A stretch of DNA of 64,000 nucleotides from Adiantum capillus-veneris (GCA_014529385.2 CM043942.1:4926501-4990500); one strand, 5' to 3'. Positions 23,721-36,360 are shown, counted from the first letter of the stretch. The notes: generated by a model from the letters alone, not told the origin. Program-made: numbers and translations.

Positions 23721-24060
23721 TCATGTTTTGGTGTTGGTTGAAGCTTTTGTTGTTGCAGTTGCTTCTACCAGATGCTTTCTATGTTGTAGAGTTACCTTTT
23801 TCTTGTACATGTAGTGTAGTTGAAGCCATAGCTCTCCCCCTCCAATTGGTTGTTGTATCGTGAATAGGTTGAGTGAGGTCTGTTGTTGCAGCAAGTCTTT
23901 ACCGTGGTAGCTCTGTTTTGCTTGTTCTTTGGCTGCATCTTGCATGTGTACTTGTAATCTTGAAGCCTTTTTGAATTGTTTTTGGGCTTCTCCCCTTTGA
24001 TCTTCTAGTTGATGAGCATGTAGCTGTTTGGGGATGTCGTTGGTATGCTTTTCTGTGTTT
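23721..24060 (-). pseudogene. LTR-D coding region, C-terminal coiled-coil remnant
   Basis: The minus-strand frame is rich in Gln, Lys and Ala (QLEDQRGEAQKQFKKASRLQ, MQDAAKEQAKQSYHG) with a heptad-like pattern, and then reaches the purine tract. I do not recognise a family. Its end (WGRQDFGGGEC) resembles the end of the LTR-E protein (RGRHELGGGEC), suggesting related proteins. The upstream part is interrupted near 24060 by the opposite-strand block. Confidence 0.5.
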
Positions 24061-24447
24061 TTATAAGAAAAATAGTAAAAATAAAATGTGGCGTAATATA
24101 TTACAAAATGAAGGTCTTGGATACCTAGATAAAACTAAAGGAAAAAACCCAGTGGGAAAAAAATGCCTTTAGTCACCCATTAAATGTGAGGCTATATGTA
24201 CTTATGTTTGATGTAATCGAGTTTTGTTGAGTTAAAGTACTTATGTCCGTATGACTACTATTATTGACTTGATATACATTGGATAAGTGTTAGTAGCTTG
24301 AAGTCAGAGTCGTTGTTGAGCAAATGCTGATGAAACCTGTTACTGCTTCGTCATCATCATTTTGTTGTGTAAGTGCATGGGTGGAACACAAATCGTGTCA
24401 AATGAAAATGTCCAATGATGGGACATTATATATGCTTGCACAGATAG

Positions 24448-27400
24448 ATGCATGGGAAACAATATGGGGTGCGAGAGGAGTTTGAATGGGTGCTTCCAGG
24501 AGTGAACATAGCTAGAGAATCAAAAATATATATATTTGACTTCAAGAGCTGTCGTTACTCACAAAAAGACACGGTACAAGTCTCGTGCACCACACCAGCA
24601 CAAGACAAAGCACAAGCATACCAAATTTCACAAACGGGGAATACATCGGAAGTACCAGCTATGAAGATAGCACAACTTCAAAAAGAACTAGCTTGGTCTC
24701 AAGAGCTACTTAACAGAGCAGAACAAGTCATATCATCAGGCATTAAACAGATGCCAACATTAGATATGAAACCCTCTCGGATGGGGGGAGTTCAAACTCA
24801 ACAAAGAGACCCTATCTCTTCAAGAGTGGGATTAAGAAGTCCAATTTTACAAGAAGTAGTGTCCTCTTCAGGAGTCCAAGTGGAATTTCAAGAAGTATTG
24901 GAAGATGCCGAGCTGGAGGAGAGACCACTGGAAATTCACAATGTCCAATGTAAAAGGTCAGGTCAAGATGTCATTGTGGTCGACAAATATGATAGGCACT
25001 ATGAAATAGCTGATGTGAAAAATATGGATGAGTTTAGCAATTGTGGGCAACCTGTAAGTCACATACTTGGACCCCGTCCAAAAGCACCATCAAGGGAAAC
25101 GTAAAACAAAGATTCGGTTCAATCTTCACCCTCGGTGCAAAACTCACCAAAATCAACTCGAAAAATAGCCCTAAGGCTATGCATAAGCCCCACGTCAAAG
25201 ACCGTGTACTGATGGAAGAATTAGAATCACAACTTCTAGAAAGCATGGATAGTGATTTGATTTTGTATGCAAGCAATAATGGAAGCTATTTTCAGCTTCT
25301 CAAGGACAAGACGATGAAGGATAAAGAGACAAAGCCAGTGGATGCACCTAAGTCAGTCGTAATCTACAGGTTCATGCATGCAAAGAAGAGGTCATATCTG
25401 TATCTAGATACCACAGGAAACGATTATCAGCAGTATTATGGAGAGCTGCCTCGTCCAAAGGGTGCACATGTTGAGATAACAACATATTGCGACCAATGTG
25501 CCATTGGTCATTTAGTGAAGGACTGCCCAGCAAAGCTCTACAAAAGAAGTAGATCTTGTCGCAGAGCACAAAAGATAGGCTCAAGACACAGTTGCTTGAA
25601 GTCAAGGGTGTCAATGACATTATTATAGAGAATCAGGCTTTCAAAAAAGATCAATTGAATCAGCTGATTCAAAATCATTTAAGGAACCTCAGTGAGGACA
25701 AGTCAAAGCATCCACAAGGTGATTAAGATGAAGCTCGTAGTTCAAGGTTCGAGAGAAAAAGAAGCCAAGATTTTGACGATAGTTTGCCAACACAAGAAGA
25801 GGTGGCAGAGGTAACAAAAAATCTTAGTGCCACGTCACAAGTGGAAGACATACAAATAGAATCAATGGATGAGCTGAAAGTCTACCAAATAAATTCTCTA
25901 ATGTGGACTCTTCATTGGTGATTGAACAAATCAAAGAGTATGTGAAGCTAAAATAAGATGTAACTAAAGACATAGAATGCACAAAAGAATAGGAAATGAC
26001 TGAGTCCAAGATTGACTACCAAGGACAAGCAATATAGGATATGAATGAATATTTTCAAGAAGAGACTCTACAAAAAACTATGGAACAATGGAAACCAAAG
26101 ACCTCGGCGACCATTGCATCAGAAGAAGAGGGTCAACCTCAACATCCTGCTACACAAGCTTCAAAACATTTCCAAGAAGAAAAGTCACCATTGAATGACC
26201 TTCAAGTGCTAGAAGAAGTAAATAGTGACAGAGAGCTTCTGAAATCAAGAATCAAGGCGTCACAGTCAGAAACTAGCAATGAACACCAACTAGCAGCTAC
26301 AGCAGAAGATAGTAAGCACTTGGGACATGCTACAACCAGTCAAATGACAAAGAAGTTCAATATACAAGAGGATGACAAAGCTTCAAGGCACAAAAGTCCA
26401 AGACAAGTACCAAAAGCAAAGAGGACATCAGCTACTTGGCAGCCAACAAGAAGATTAAATTCTCATTGGTTGTGTATGAGAAACTGAAATTCAACTTTAC
26501 AGCAGAGATAGATTGCACTGCCACGAATAATGTCATGTCTTATGGGCTGTGTTACTTCTAGGTAAGCCAGAATTGTATGAAATTCAGGTACAGGTTCCTA
26601 TATCACATGGAATAGCCGTCACAAGTTTAGGGATTGCAGAAGCTACCCTTAAACTACGATCAAAGGTAATCAAAGACAGATTCATCAAAAATGAGTACAA
26701 ATTTGATTTTGTCCAAGAAATGGGCAAAGGTAGTTGAAGAACAACCTCAACAATGGCCATCACGACTAGCTCTCAAGAAAGGAAGCCTACGACCGCTCCA
26801 AGATTATCGGCCACCCCGACAATGGCAAAGCCAAAATGAGCCCACAAATGTCCTACCAACATAAGCAGCCCCTTAAATCAGAGTCTTCAATCCAGCCCCA
26901 AAAAGTTCAAGATAGAGCTTCAACATCAACTGACCACATGCTTCCACATGAAAGACAGACTCCAAAGAAAATCTTTCAACCAAAATACCCTACACTGCGA
27001 GATCACAGCCGCCAAAGGTTTTCAAAGGTCTACATTAAAGCTGAAGAAATAAAGGTCAAGGATCCAATATGGGTAAATGAGCCTAGCCAATTGACGAAAG
27101 GTGAACACATGGGATAGATAGCCTTCCAATACAGCTTAGCCGAGCAAGGCTATTATGAGGGTTAAAAGAAACTTTGGTTACCAAAACCACAGACCTTGGC
27201 TTATGTGGTGGATAAAGGTTTCAAAAAGAGTCCCCAAAAGGAACAAAGCTCATATTTATATCGCCAATGGAGACCAACCAACAAGGCTTGCCAAAGGGAT
27301 GCAGGAAATTTCAAATCCAACTGGCCTTCATACCAACATAGTACTTCAATAATCCCAAAAATGGCACTTTGTACATCTCAATACGACATCAAAAACATCA

Positions 27401-27892
27401 TGGGAAGTGCCATCTACAATTCTTCAAGCACAAGGTTACTATCAAGTAAATCAGAGAATTTGGCTACCAAAGATGCCAGGTAAACATTCTTCAAGAAAAC
27501 GACTTCAGCTTGAAAATAATCCCAATTTCATGGAAGGCAAAATCAAGGACAATGTCACAGTCAAGGCAAAGGATAGCTGCAAACACACGCTAATCACACG
27601 ATGCAGATACAAATGGGTGCCAAAAGAACAACACATAACGAAGAAGATTGAATTTATATCTAGCTCTCAAGAAATGTCAAGACATGATAGACAAAGTGTT
27701 ACGGAGAATGGAGCGAGCCAATCTTCTCAAACAAGAAACCAACAACAACAAAAAGAAATTTTGACAACCAAGGTCACACAGGTATGGCAAAAGAAACCAA
27801 TATTTCCAGTATGGTCCTTTACAAATCCTCTCTTCGAGGATGAGAGTATTGAATTTCAAAACCTATTCTTGGTCGAAAGCTCCCGAGAGTAA
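24448..27892 (+). pseudogene. Decayed gag-protease-like region related in layout to LTR-G
   Basis: Read on the plus strand across shifted frames: a charged region (24448-25104), then VLMEELESQLLESMDSDLILY and LYLDTTGNDYQQYYG. A CCHC knuckle CDQCAIGHLVKDC follows at 25488-25526, then a Gln/Lys/Glu-rich spacer. A weak protease-like stretch (26470-26737) lacks a clear DSG. The tail contains LWLPKPQ, IWLPKMPG and YKWVPKEQ. The order and the WxPK tail match LTR-G. Many stops and frameshifts are present. No LTRs flanking it were recognised, so it may be a nested remnant or an antisense coding block of LTR-D. Confidence 0.6.
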
Positions 27893-28169
27893 GTCAAGTC
27901 GCCATAAAAATCATGGCATAAGAGTCAAGAGTCGAGAAGCTGAGCCACTAAATGAGCAAGCATCAGACCCAAGCTTCATGTCTTAATATTTTTGTGGTCT
28001 ATGAGTCTAGATATTTAGATTATAGCTCAAGCTGGAAGAGTTGAGCATATTGTAAAATGGGGTCACTCATGTTGGATAGGTGAGCATAAGAGTTGAAGTC
28101 TACTATTTTAATTTGTGGAGTGGCGTCGTAGTCCAAAAAAACACTCACGCACATGAAAACAGTGAGGAG

Positions 28170-28854
28170 AGTAAAAAAAACTCAAGCATCAACAACCCTT
28201 CCATATTGTGCCTTGTGTTGTGCCTCGTTGTGTGTCATGTGGTGTGTCACTCATTTGTGTAGTGACAGTTGTAGGTGTCAATTCTTCCAGGTGCGTAGTT
28301 AGAGGTATTACCCCCATGACGAGATGGTATACATTACCACCTTTATACATGTAGTCTTCTCCTCTTGAGCCAAATGCTTCTGCTGTAAAGTAATGATTGT
28401 TTTCTATAGGAACTTCCTGACTTGTGATAGCCCTGTAATATCAACCGTCCTCGTCTCCATAGAGGGTACCAATTTTCCATTTTCCATCTTGTGCTTTGTA
28501 CAGAAAAATACTTGGAGGATATGCGTAGAGTTCTGTAAGTTGATCTTTGTACAACATTTCTATCTCATTGTCGATGTATTTTCCGTGTCTCATGTAAATT
28601 GATCCCAGACAGTCTTCCATGAAATCTGGATGTGGGTGTAGTACATTTTTCGCTGTTTCAACTTCCACATATTGAGATGTCCGAGTTTCCTCTGTATCTT
28701 TCTTTTTCTTGATGTACAAATTCCGATTGTCATCCTCATAGCATGGCAGTCCTTTGTAGTATCCAATCAGATAGATCCAAATTTTCTCTCTTGTAATTTT
28801 TGTGGATGTACTTGAAGCTTCTTCCTGACTGGTCTGATTTCTTTGAGACGCCAT
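28170..28854 (-). pseudogene. LTR-D coding region, N-terminal part
   Basis: The ATG at 28854 opens 137 codons (MASQRNQTSQEE, IWIYLIGYYKGLPCYEDD, then an acidic tail GDEDG). A TGA at 28441 interrupts, and the same frame continues (YYRAITSQEVPIENNHYF, GSRGEDYMYKGGNVYHLV) to about 28170, where similarity to coding sequence is lost. I do not recognise the family. It lies just downstream of the palindrome leader, the expected place for a gag-like protein. Confidence 0.5.
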
Positions 28855-28930
28855 TGCTTTCGTCTTGACTCCCTTGTTGTACCTGTTCAGTGATAGCTCT
28901 AATTTCTTGCCTCAATGCTAATAAGAATTA

Positions 28931-29128
28931 TTAGCACCCTTGTGTCGGTCTTTTTTGCTTGAGGTCCTTCAGCTTTTGTGGATGCCTTAATCTCTGAGTT
29001 TTCTGAATTGGGCTTTGCTTGCACTGCTTGAACTTCTTAGCTCCCTTGCTTGCCAAGACTGATACTGACTTGTCTGAATGCTTCCTTTTCCTAGAGATTT
29101 TTAACAGGCCTCGATCTAGTGGAAGCAC
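28931..29128 (-). CDS. Small basic ORF upstream of the LTR-D coding region (65 aa)
   Basis: The frame is Lys/Arg-rich (KISRKRKHSDKS, GAKKFKQCKQSP) with no known domain. It lies on the sense strand of LTR-D between the leader and the 28854 ATG. It could be a separate small ORF, the start of the larger protein before a frameshift, or chance. Confidence 0.3.
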   Translation of the reverse strand: MLPLDRGLLKISRKRKHSDKSVSVLASKGAKKFKQCKQSPIQKTQRLRHPQKLKDLKQKRPTQGC

Positions 29129-31704
29129 TGTGATAAGTTATGTAACTTACCACTATACTGCAACGGCTGCTCTCTTCGTAGCGATTCTTGAATCGAGCTA
29201 ACCTGTGCTCACTTTAGCACACAATCTGCAAAATTCTATTTAGTTGGCAAACTTTTTCACAATGAATGTAAAAATTCTTGATGTGCCTTTGACAGCCACA
29301 CTTTTGCCTTGAGCACCTTCCAGCGGGTGACCAATGGTTTTTCCAAAAGATAATTTCAATCTGCTAACTTAGCAGTCTTCAAAAACCGTGACCGTTTTCT
29401 CACAATTCTTTCGAACTGTCGGTATTAGACACCCCTGACTTTCGGATCTGTAGAGTCTCTCTCAGGCTACGTTTTGATATAAAAACTTTTCCAATCCGAT
29501 ACCGTTTATGAAAGTTATGGCCAAAACAATGAAATGCAGTTTAGAATGGTCAAAATGAGTCCAAATTCAATTTTAAAAGAAGATTTGGGATCTCTGTGAC
29601 ACTTTGAACACTCTTGTATGGTCAAAATTACATTTGGGCCCTTAAACTGGCCTAGAGACATCCTACGCATAGGATGTCTATATGCTCAGAATTTTATTTG
29701 GACCTAAAAATGGCCTTGAGACATCCTACGCGTAGGATGTCTTTTTGCTCAAAATGACTTGAAATTTTCACCCCAGCTTCTCCTTGATGTGCTGATCACA
29801 GTGGTGTGCTCATAGGTTGGTTTGGAGTCCTAAATCAAGCTGGAGACATCCTACGCGTAGGATGTCTAACTGCTTAGATTTTGTCCAAACTTGATCCCAA
29901 GATTCTCCTAGTGCTCAGTAACCCAATGGTATGCTTAGAATTGAATTTGGATGCCAATAGGTCAAGATTTGGGCTGCATAAGCTTCTAGTGCACTCCAAG
30001 AGTAGGATGTCTGAGAGTTCTTGTCTTTGCTTGGTAAATAGGCCAAACAAGGTTCAAATTCACTTTTGAAAAAAGTTCTGGAATCCTTGAGACACTTAGA
30101 ACCTCCCTATATGGCTACAGTAGAATTTTGACCACTTTATGACCCTGGAGACATCCTACGCGTAGGATGTCTTTTTGCTCTGTTTTAGCTCAAACTTGCA
30201 CTGTAGCTTTCCCTTGATGTGCTAAACTCACAGTTATTTTTACTTTTTGATTCTGACACCTATAGGTTGGTCAAATGATCAAGAATCTGTTCCAAAAGCC
30301 TGATGTCTGTTCTGATGAATTCCCAAGGAAAATCAACTCCAAATTGGACCAAATTTTCCTAGGAGGCTTATCTAAGGCTATATGACACCATGGTATGGTC
30401 AGAGTAGAATTTTGGTCTCAAAATAATGCAGGAGACATCCTACGCGTAGGATGTCTTTTTGCTCAGAATGAACCCAAACTTGGACCAAAGATTCCCTTAG
30501 TCTTCAGCAACCCACTGGTATGCTTAGATTTGAGTTTGGATGTCAATAGACCCCAAAACTAGCTATTCTTGCCTTTTTTAGTCAAAGATGCTAAAGTCTG
30601 TTCAATCTTCCTTCCACTAACCCAAATGAGATGAAATTTATTACATGCACTCAATACAACATTTAGAACATGCCTTTGGAGTCATCCTATGGTTTGGTCT
30701 CAAAATTAGGCCTTGGACACAATTTGGGTAGGATGTCTGGCAATTCTCGTCTTTTGGCTTTGATCTGTCAAAATTTGGTCAAATTTCCACTTTCCAGATG
30801 AAAATAGGATAGAAGCTACCTTCGAAACACACTGGTAACCTCAGATTTTTAAAAAAAATGCCTAGATCACCCTATAGACATCTTACGTGTAGGATGTCTA
30901 CTGCTTATTTTTTCAAACTGAAGTGTCTCTGATGCTTTCTTATGCTCTCAGCAAGTGCAAGTATGCTTCACAATTGCAAAAACATGCAAAAATCACTCAA
31001 TTTAAGCCTTTTCTAAAATTTTACATTTTCTGACTCCGCCTTTTGGCTTTTGTTCAACAAAAATAGGGAAAAACACTCAAGTCAATATGTTACTAGGGTA
31101 AAACCTACCCTCTGAAACCACTGGTAACCTCACTTTTCCCAAATTCCCTGCCAAAAGTGCCCTGGAGACATCCTATGCATAGGATGTCTACTGTATTAAA
31201 ATGCAATTTTTTTTTGGCAGTAGTATTCCCTATGCTCTGTAGAGCTCTCAACAATAATCACAAAAACTTTTGGACTTCAAATCAGCTTCCAAACACAATT
31301 TACCGTCTTTCCTACTTAGCGTTTTCCACTTCTCTGATGAGCCTAACAACAAATAAGACATGCATAAAGTACTCTAGATCAGCAATCAAGATATCCTACT
31401 TACCCTACTCCTACTCCTCAATGTGAGATGGTGATTTTGATGTCTTGGTTGCTTCCTAGCCTCACACGGGCTCTCAAGTCAACCTACCACCACATCTACC
31501 ACTGCAACTCCTACTCTCTACACCACAACCTACTACTACCTAATACTACCTAAGACGAAAGATCCAGGCCAGAAACACGCTCCCTAGACTCCTCTGATCC
31601 TATCTAAATGTAAAATAGTACTCTGGAAAGCCAGAGGGACCTCTATCCTCAAGGACTAGTCTCGGTCACCTACTTAGGGCCCTCGTCCCCGGCAGCGGCG
31701 CTAA
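29129..31704 (-). repeat. LTR-D leader: diverged repeat array with long palindromes
   Basis: About 2.5 kb between primer site and coding region has no long frame on the sense strand. It is built of diverged units with shared phrases (ATGGTATGCTTAGA, TTTTTGCTC, CACTGGTAACCTC). Seven full 24-bp palindromes occur at 29656, 29719, 29844, 30149, 30433, 30876 and 31166, and half-sites occur at about 29998 and 30726. The arm is AGACATCCTACG followed by its own complement; four copies are exactly this sequence and one is a variant that is still perfectly symmetrical. Confidence 0.9.
31686..31703 (-). other. Primer-binding site of LTR-D
   Basis: On the minus strand the bases just after the LTR end read TAGCGCCGCTGCCGGGGA. 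This is one change from the TGGCGCCGCTGCCGGGGA found after the LTR-G 5' LTR. This primer-site type is usual in Athila/Tat-class plant Ty3 elements. The tRNA is not assigned here. Confidence 0.75.
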
Positions 31705-32773
31705 TGTTGGACGGATACGCCGCGACGGACGTTAGCATAGAGAGAACTCACCTAACATATAATCTCAATTGAGGACGAAGCTCGACCCGCAGGTGCGTGG
31801 AAGCAAGTAAAGGGTGTCAACCTCTACTCGACCGACTAATGACTACTTTCTATAGAGATATCAAATCTACATGCCATCGGTTCTGTGAATGTGAGAGTCT
31901 CCTATGATGCTACCGCAAGCCAAAAGCCTATTAGATGTTCTCGAAACGTTAGGAAACTTGAGGGATACCCTATCAACACCAATAGGCCACTCTCCCTAAG
32001 GTCCGTGACCAAAAAAACCTACCCAATACCCTCCGTGAAAAAAAAGCGTAGGATGTCTGGTAGGTTTTTGCAGGTCAACGTTTTCAAAAACTAAAGTGCC
32101 TAATGTGTAGCTCTACTCGCTCTGATCGCGTGGATATGCTGAAGTGCAAAAACGGACAACAGTTACTCACCGAAATTCCAAAAGTAGCTCGTGGGTGAAT
32201 CTGCCAAAACATAGACGAATGCGCATGATGTAAGCATCAACGCGTAGCTCTCCTCGTGGGCCACACACTGCTGCTCTCCGTTTGCGATTCCGACCACCGT
32301 AGCTCCTGTAGCACACACACACACACACTCTCTCACTCTCTCGCAGTTTCCCAACGACGCAAAAGATCAGTTTATTAGAAGTCTCTTTATAAAGCTTTAG
32401 GTTTTTGGTTATATACTAAGCCTTAGAAAACCTAATGTTCGACCAAAATGACCTGATTTGTCCCTAGGCTTCTATAGAGCTTAATTAAAACACTGTGAGA
32501 TGGCTTTGCTCATCCAACAAGCATCTCTGGCCAAAATACAATTGCCGACTTAAAATATGAAGTTCCTGTAAACATTACAAAAGTGGCCGTAATGGATCAA
32601 AATGATAATAACGGGATATTTGATGATGTCCATGAGCTTGTATCTTCACATTACAGCATCCATCTTCGTCTTCATCACTTCATCAACATCTTTATTTGGA
32701 ATCTTTAGAGAATCTTTGAGGAATCTTCATGGAATCTTTGTGGAAGCGTTGTTGAAAGGTTGACCTGTCAACA
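31705..32773 (-). repeat. 5' LTR of LTR-D (1069 bp)
   Basis: The LTR has TGTTGGACGG/ACCTGTCAACA ends and is followed by GAGGG. It retains the empty site for the DNA element found in the sister copy. A (CA)n tract at 32313-32329 and a TATA-like site at about 32409-32417 on the minus strand are visible. Confidence 0.92.
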
Positions 32774-34049
32774 GAGGGGTAGGGTCATATGGGTAGCTCA
32801 GTCATTTCCTTAAAAAAACGTCAAGAAAACTAGGGATGTGTTGTAGCATGCGGTGCCACTAGCAAAGAAAGCGGTGTATCAGGCAGACAAAGTGGCACTA
32901 CAGACAGGCAAATAGATCAATTGTTTGCCTCTTGGGAAAACGATGGTGAGATGGCATGATGTTGAGGTGTTGACAACGGGTGACAATACGACACCTACAA
33001 TGTGATGGCGAGCAATGCAAGGGCTTTTTTTTCCATGATTAAAGGGACTAGGGCATAGGATCAAATGATCAAATCAAGCATCCTTCTGGAGGTCCCTTCA
33101 AGGCACTTATTGAAACTCTATTTTAACCTTAAATTTGCAATTAGAAGGTCTCAGATAATTAAGAGGTAGATTAGAAACCAATGTTGCACAAGTTTCCATG
33201 GAACTTAAGCGAGACAAGAACTTTTGGTAGCTAGTAAACTGGAGCTTTCCACAACCCTTTTATTGCCTCTTATCAAAATACCTTGCCGGTTTGCTTTTAA
33301 CTTGGACTCCTCCCTAAAATATTGTCTAAGACCTCATGCATGTCAGCATTAACCTCTCAATCAATTTAACTTGCTTTGTACAAGCACTTGCTAAATTTTA
33401 TGAAAAGAATTCTGTTTTACTTAGATTTTCCACTATAACTATGATTGTATCACTTTCTCTCTCAAGCATACATATCTAGTTTCCTTCACAACTATTAACT
33501 TCCAAAGGAACACTCTCAATGTGATGACACCATTTTAAAAAGATCTAACAACCTACCATGCTTCCTTGGTTGATTTCTCCCATTTCATGGTCTTGTCTGT
33601 ACAGACAAGCCCCAATTTGCACTTGCAAGCTTCCCTTAAAGAATGTCATTGTCTTTAAATCTGTTTGAGTAAAGGAGACTTTAGAAATCCTTTTTTTTCA
33701 CAACTAAGAAAAGCATCAACTAATCATCTACCTATTTCACATGAGCCTCAAAGAATGGACCCTTCTCTTGTGTTCCTAGAAAATCTCAACATGGATTAAT
33801 AGTTAGTCTAGTAAAAATCATTAGAAAAATCATACCTCAAGAATCTCGTTGAGATGGTCATGAGGCAACTACGTATGCTTGAGCTCATCATGTATTCAAT
33901 GGGCACATCACTTCATCATTGCCACTACATATGCCATCGATGTAGTTGCAATGGGTGCATCCACACCTTACTGCTCACATTTCCTCCACCATTTTAGTGT
34001 TGAGCTGGCAAGAGGAAAGGGACGGCCGCTCAAGGGTGCTACACTATGA

Positions 34050-34086
<37 letters not shown>

Positions 34087-34164
34087 TTCTTGCTTTCTTT
34101 AGGAACTTGTTTTTTCTTGCTTACAAAAGTGGAGTTGTTTATGCTTTAGGAGGTTCTCGGATAG
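32774..34164. other. Gene-poor stretch between LTR-D and LTR-E
   Basis: The first bases continue the AGGGTCAT minisatellite interrupted by LTR-D. The rest has no frame or element end I recognise, apart from (GA)n at about 34053-34082. Confidence 0.5.
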
Positions 34165-34786
34165 TGTTTTAGGGCAAAACTACTCCCCTGCTCATACTCA
34201 CGAGCACGACACAGACAACATACTTATCATCCGATGACACGACTAACCCGTAGGTGCACGTAGGCAATCTCGTTAGCTTGTCAAGCTGAGACCAATCTAC
34301 ACATGCGCACTTTTATGATGCATCAATCACTAACCCTGATAGATTGCAACCCACTCTATCCCTTAACGCTCACAACACAGTTTACATGTCCAATGAACTC
34401 GGAATCGCATCAAACTTACTAGGCACCATCCTCTCAGTAGGACATATTTACCTATAAGTCTAATCTCACCAGATTAGAACCCTAGCTATCTCGAATACTA
34501 TCGTGATAGACCAACAGGTCATCATCCAAAAGTGGGCAAAACTTAAGTTTATCAGTATCTGTGTGTGGATAATCTCTTTCTCATTCCATGAAGCACTTGA
34601 TTATTGAAAACAGACCCCGTTTGTGCTACTTACAAGCAAAACAAGCTCGAGGAAGAATCGATCCCGATCAACTCGAAACGGCGAATGTGTGGCGTGGGTG
34701 CGTAGCTCTCGGAGAGACTACCGCGATGGTGTGGTCGCGTCGTGAATCCGGTGAGGGAGAAGTGCGTAGCGAAGAGGATAAGACAC

Positions 34787-34840
<54 letters not shown>

Positions 34841-35116
34841 ACTCGTACGACACAGGATTAATTCAAAAAATGTTATTCCAAAATGGTTCTAAGGTGACTT
34901 TTATACTTTAGTCACCTTAGCTCAAAAATATACATGGGGTTCTTTTGCTCATGATTACAAAGTGGGAATAAATCTGAGTCCTGACTAACTGGCTAATATT
35001 TACATAATCCAGACGAATGGATCAAAATAATAAAACGTCTTTGACATAAAAAATGGAATTTGATATGCTTTACAAGATGGACTCATTACAACAGTTGGAG
35101 CAATGGGGCTCCAACA
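34165..35116 (-). repeat. 3' LTR of LTR-E (about 952 bp)
   Basis: The right end is GCTCCAACA next to the purine tract (firm). The left end TGTTTTAGGGC is chosen by similarity in layout to the LTR-D LTR and is less certain. It holds TATAAAAG on the minus strand (34898-34905) and a (CT)n tract (34793-34839). Confidence 0.65.
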
Positions 35117-35130
35117 CTCCCCCCCTCCTA
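35117..35130 (-). other. Polypurine tract of LTR-E
   Basis: On the minus strand TAGGAGGGGGGGAG lies directly before TGTTGGAGCCCC, the LTR start. Confidence 0.75.
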
Positions 35131-35164
35131 ATTCATGTCTACCACGAGATGACCGTCTTTGTCT

Positions 35165-35268
35165 TCATTGTCGTTGTTGTCTTTCGTGGTTGATTTGATG
35201 TAGAAACGCATCATAGCGCATAGACTCACTTGCCATTAATGGGCCAAAATTATTTGACTTGTACATGA
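35165..35268 (-). pseudogene. LTR-E protein, C-terminal segment (after the LTR-F insertion)
   Basis: The frame FMYKSNNFGPLMASESM to the Gln/Arg-rich end ERQQRQ stops at 35165. It is exactly in frame with the segment at 53485-54491 once LTR-F and one copy of its target duplication are removed. The family is unknown. Confidence 0.65.
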
Positions 35269-35273
35269 AGAAT
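35269..35273. other. Target-site duplication AAGAA of LTR-F, left copy
   Basis: AAGAA here matches AAGAA at 53480-53484, immediately outside the two LTR ends. Confidence 0.9.
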
Positions 35274-36360
35274 CTGAGGTCCCCACCCTGCCGTTTCCAA
35301 TGGCGAATCTGATGGTGAACCCGGTGGCCACTAGATCTATTGCGGAAGCAAAAAAAATGGTTCAGGGTTTGACCAGCGGACGATCTCTCATCACAAAGTG
35401 AGTTGAGTTCGAGCCTACTAGCAGGGAGATCTAGCTCCACCTCGCAGGGGAAGCGTACTTGAACTATCTAGCGATCCTAAGACCCTCCTTCCAAGAGGAG
35501 AGAAACCCCGAGCGCCTTTTTCCCCATGTTTCAGAGGCACGTACACTCGAGATTTCACCCCTCTAGGGGCAATGAGTATTATTAATATCGAAGTAAGCAC
35601 AATGGGGACAGAGAGTTCCCGACGAATCGGGACCACCCATCTCGTAGGCATTGGCAACCTGAGCCAAGTCCCCACTTTCCACCCCCACACTCACAATTCC
35701 TTGTGTGACCTAATTACTACCACAAAGTTTGTTCAACATAAACATTCCTTGTTTTAATTCTGAAGCACATTGTTCGTTAAGACAGCCCTTCAACCAGTAT
35801 TGCAAACAACACCAAGACAGTATTCTAGTAAAAATTCTACTCAAACTTATTCATTAAAAGTTCCAATGTTCTAGAGGTACAACATCCCCCCTCCAGCGAG
35901 AGTTCACTCCTCCCGTTGTCGCCTAGCTGCCCATACAACTAGGTATGTCCACCGCATAGAAAGCACGTCATGGACACTCCCACCGCATAGAAAGCAAGAC
36001 GTGGGTTCCCACCGCATAGAAAGCAAGTCGTGGGTATCCACCGCATAGAAAGCAAGTCCTGCATTCAAGAGCCCTTAACGAGGAACTCTTCCCCCTGTGA
36101 TCAGTAGGGGGGGTCAGGACTGAGATTCAACATTGGAAATAAAACGAACATGTCGAGCTAAATTTTCCCTAGCAGACATTCTTTCCTAATTGCAACCAGC
36201 ATACCCATCAATCATTTCCTTCCTACTTTAGGACTTAATGTACAATGAATTCAATGCCGAGGTTTCCGTCAGATTTCTCCAACATGTTTGGGGATATTTT
36301 CATTCCTAACTAAACGTGTGCAATGTTAAATTAAACAACTTGAATGAAATTATGATCTAC

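Larger units (their letters stand above)
21810..32773 (-). mobile_element. LTR-D: LTR retrotransposon without visible pol, TSD GAGGG
   Basis: Paired LTRs (21810-23653 and 31705-32773) are flanked by GAGGG on both sides (21805-21809 and 32774-32778). The minus strand is the sense strand: the primer site abuts the right LTR and a purine tract abuts the left LTR. The interior has a roughly 2.5-kb leader with palindromes, minus-strand coding remnants at 28170-29128 and 23721-24060, and an opposite-strand gag-like block in between. No RT, RNase H or integrase was found. Confidence 0.9.

Noticed and set aside
24060-24180. Copia-type LTR suggested by the AACCCAGTGGGAAAAA phrase
   Set aside because: No second copy, TG/CA ends or target duplication could be found around the 24-28 kb block.
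29656-31189. CRISPR-like array because of regularly recurring 24-mers
   Set aside because: The units are palindromic, irregularly spaced and diverged in a plant retroelement leader, so this is not a CRISPR array.
35418-35690. 90-codon frame present in both LTRs of LTR-F (also at 50845-51117)
   Set aside because: Duplication of the LTR explains the two copies; no start context, domain or splice link was seen.
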